Below, piece after piece: positions 63,506 through 64,000 of a DNA stretch of 64,000 nt. The position numbers were made by a program, and so were the translations under genes. Position 1 is the first letter of the stretch. The number at the start of each line of letters is the position of its first letter. Under the pieces are notes generated by a model. That model was not told the DNA's origin. It did not search any database and saw nothing but the letters and a program-made list of their open reading frames with translations. Source of the DNA: Whitmania pigra (Eukaryota > Annelida > Clitellata > Hirudinida > Haemopidae); contig JAJTWR010000251.1 of NCBI GenBank assembly GCA_021613335.1, positions 1,432,501-1,496,500 of the forward strand, read 5' to 3'.

Positions 63506-64000
63506 CTCCAAACTTATGATTCAAGGTGACAACTTATTAAAACAATGCTAGGAATGGTCTCTACAACGTCCCAGCTGTGCCTTAGTGAGATTAAAAGTGA
63601 ACTTAATGAATCGTCAAAGCACTACCACATCACCAAGCGAAAGACCCGGTTCGCAGAACATACAATTCTCGATTTTCGACGACAAAAAAGCCACGCCCAT
63701 CAGAGGTCCGATTGGTTTCAGGTCTTATTAAAATTCATAACGTTGTTTGGGCTTAATTAAAGTAACCCGATATTATGTAACATAAATCATCGATTTTGTT
63801 AAATTAATATTTCTATGGGTCAATTTTGACATTATCTATATCTTAAAACAAGTTCAGATAAAGAGTATGATTTTATACGGTAACTGCTTGCGTTGTAATG
63901 ACTTGTATCGCAGTTAATATTATTATTTCATGAAAATTATTTCATGATTTCATTATGTTTTAAAGTGCCAGAGCTCAAACTAAAGTTAACATAAGAAAAC
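63506..64000. other. GALNT 5' flank
   Basis: Presumed promoter and 5' UTR of the GALNT gene. A 71-codon plus-strand ORF at 63545 has no recognised content. Confidence 0.45.

Noticed and set aside
63545..63760. 71-codon plus-strand ORF upstream of GALNT
   Set aside because: No domain, repeat or splice context supports it.

Overview
This window is nuclear DNA from an intron-rich invertebrate animal. The genes are multi-exon with GT-AG introns, AT-rich spacers and very many (ATG/ATC)n, (ATT)n and (AT)n microsatellites. The gene set is metazoan: non-muscle myosin II, a Toll-like receptor, CPAP/CENPJ, LARP6, YPEL5, a ZNF608/609 relative, a GalNAc-transferase and a nose-resistant-to-fluoxetine (NRF-6) family protein, a family typical of invertebrates. 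I cannot name the phylum. Exon models were built by hand from ORFs, GT/AG sites, intron phase and remembered family sequences; no search was run.

Layout, left to right. 1-1035 (+): 3' end of an ABCC/MRP-type ABC transporter. 1848-4756 (+): NME7, seven exons. 7721-23046 (+): complete non-muscle myosin II heavy chain, 38 coding exons plus a candidate 9-nt microexon. 24471-25256 (+): small TIA1-like protein with one RRM. 25933-30025 (-): Toll-like receptor, six exons. 31856-35587 (-): ZNF608/609-like zinc-finger protein. 36524-39209 (+): LARP6, divergent from the previous gene and carrying an apparent 1-nt frameshift. 40633-41022 (-): YPEL5, intronless coding region. 42441-45398 (-): CENPJ/CPAP (SAS-4-like), intronless coding region. 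46934-56644 (-): NRF-6-like acyltransferase-3 protein, 5' end unresolved. 50150-54090 (+): a nine-exon leucine-rich protein gene nested antisense in one NRF intron. 58434-63505 (-): GALNT1-type transferase, 14 exons.

These genes do not form a pathway or operon. Spliced lengths are whole codon numbers for NME7 (411 aa), myosin (1956 aa), TLR (964 aa), the ZNF608/609 relative (852 aa), the nested LRR gene (449 aa), the TIA1-like gene (98 aa) and GALNT (575 aa), which supports the exon chains. LARP6 misses by exactly one base.

The most unusual points are: the nested LRR gene, whose 56-nt exon 6 lies between long inverted-repeat arms; the in-frame microexon at myosin loop 1; a 290-bp array of donor-like GTGAGT in a myosin intron; a TIR-domain insertion and an acidic 30-bp repeat in the TLR; loss of Asp in all three CLD motifs of the GALNT lectin domain; loss of key residues in NME7 and the NRF-like protein; and a 25-nt near-copy of an ABC transporter exon inside an NME7 intron.
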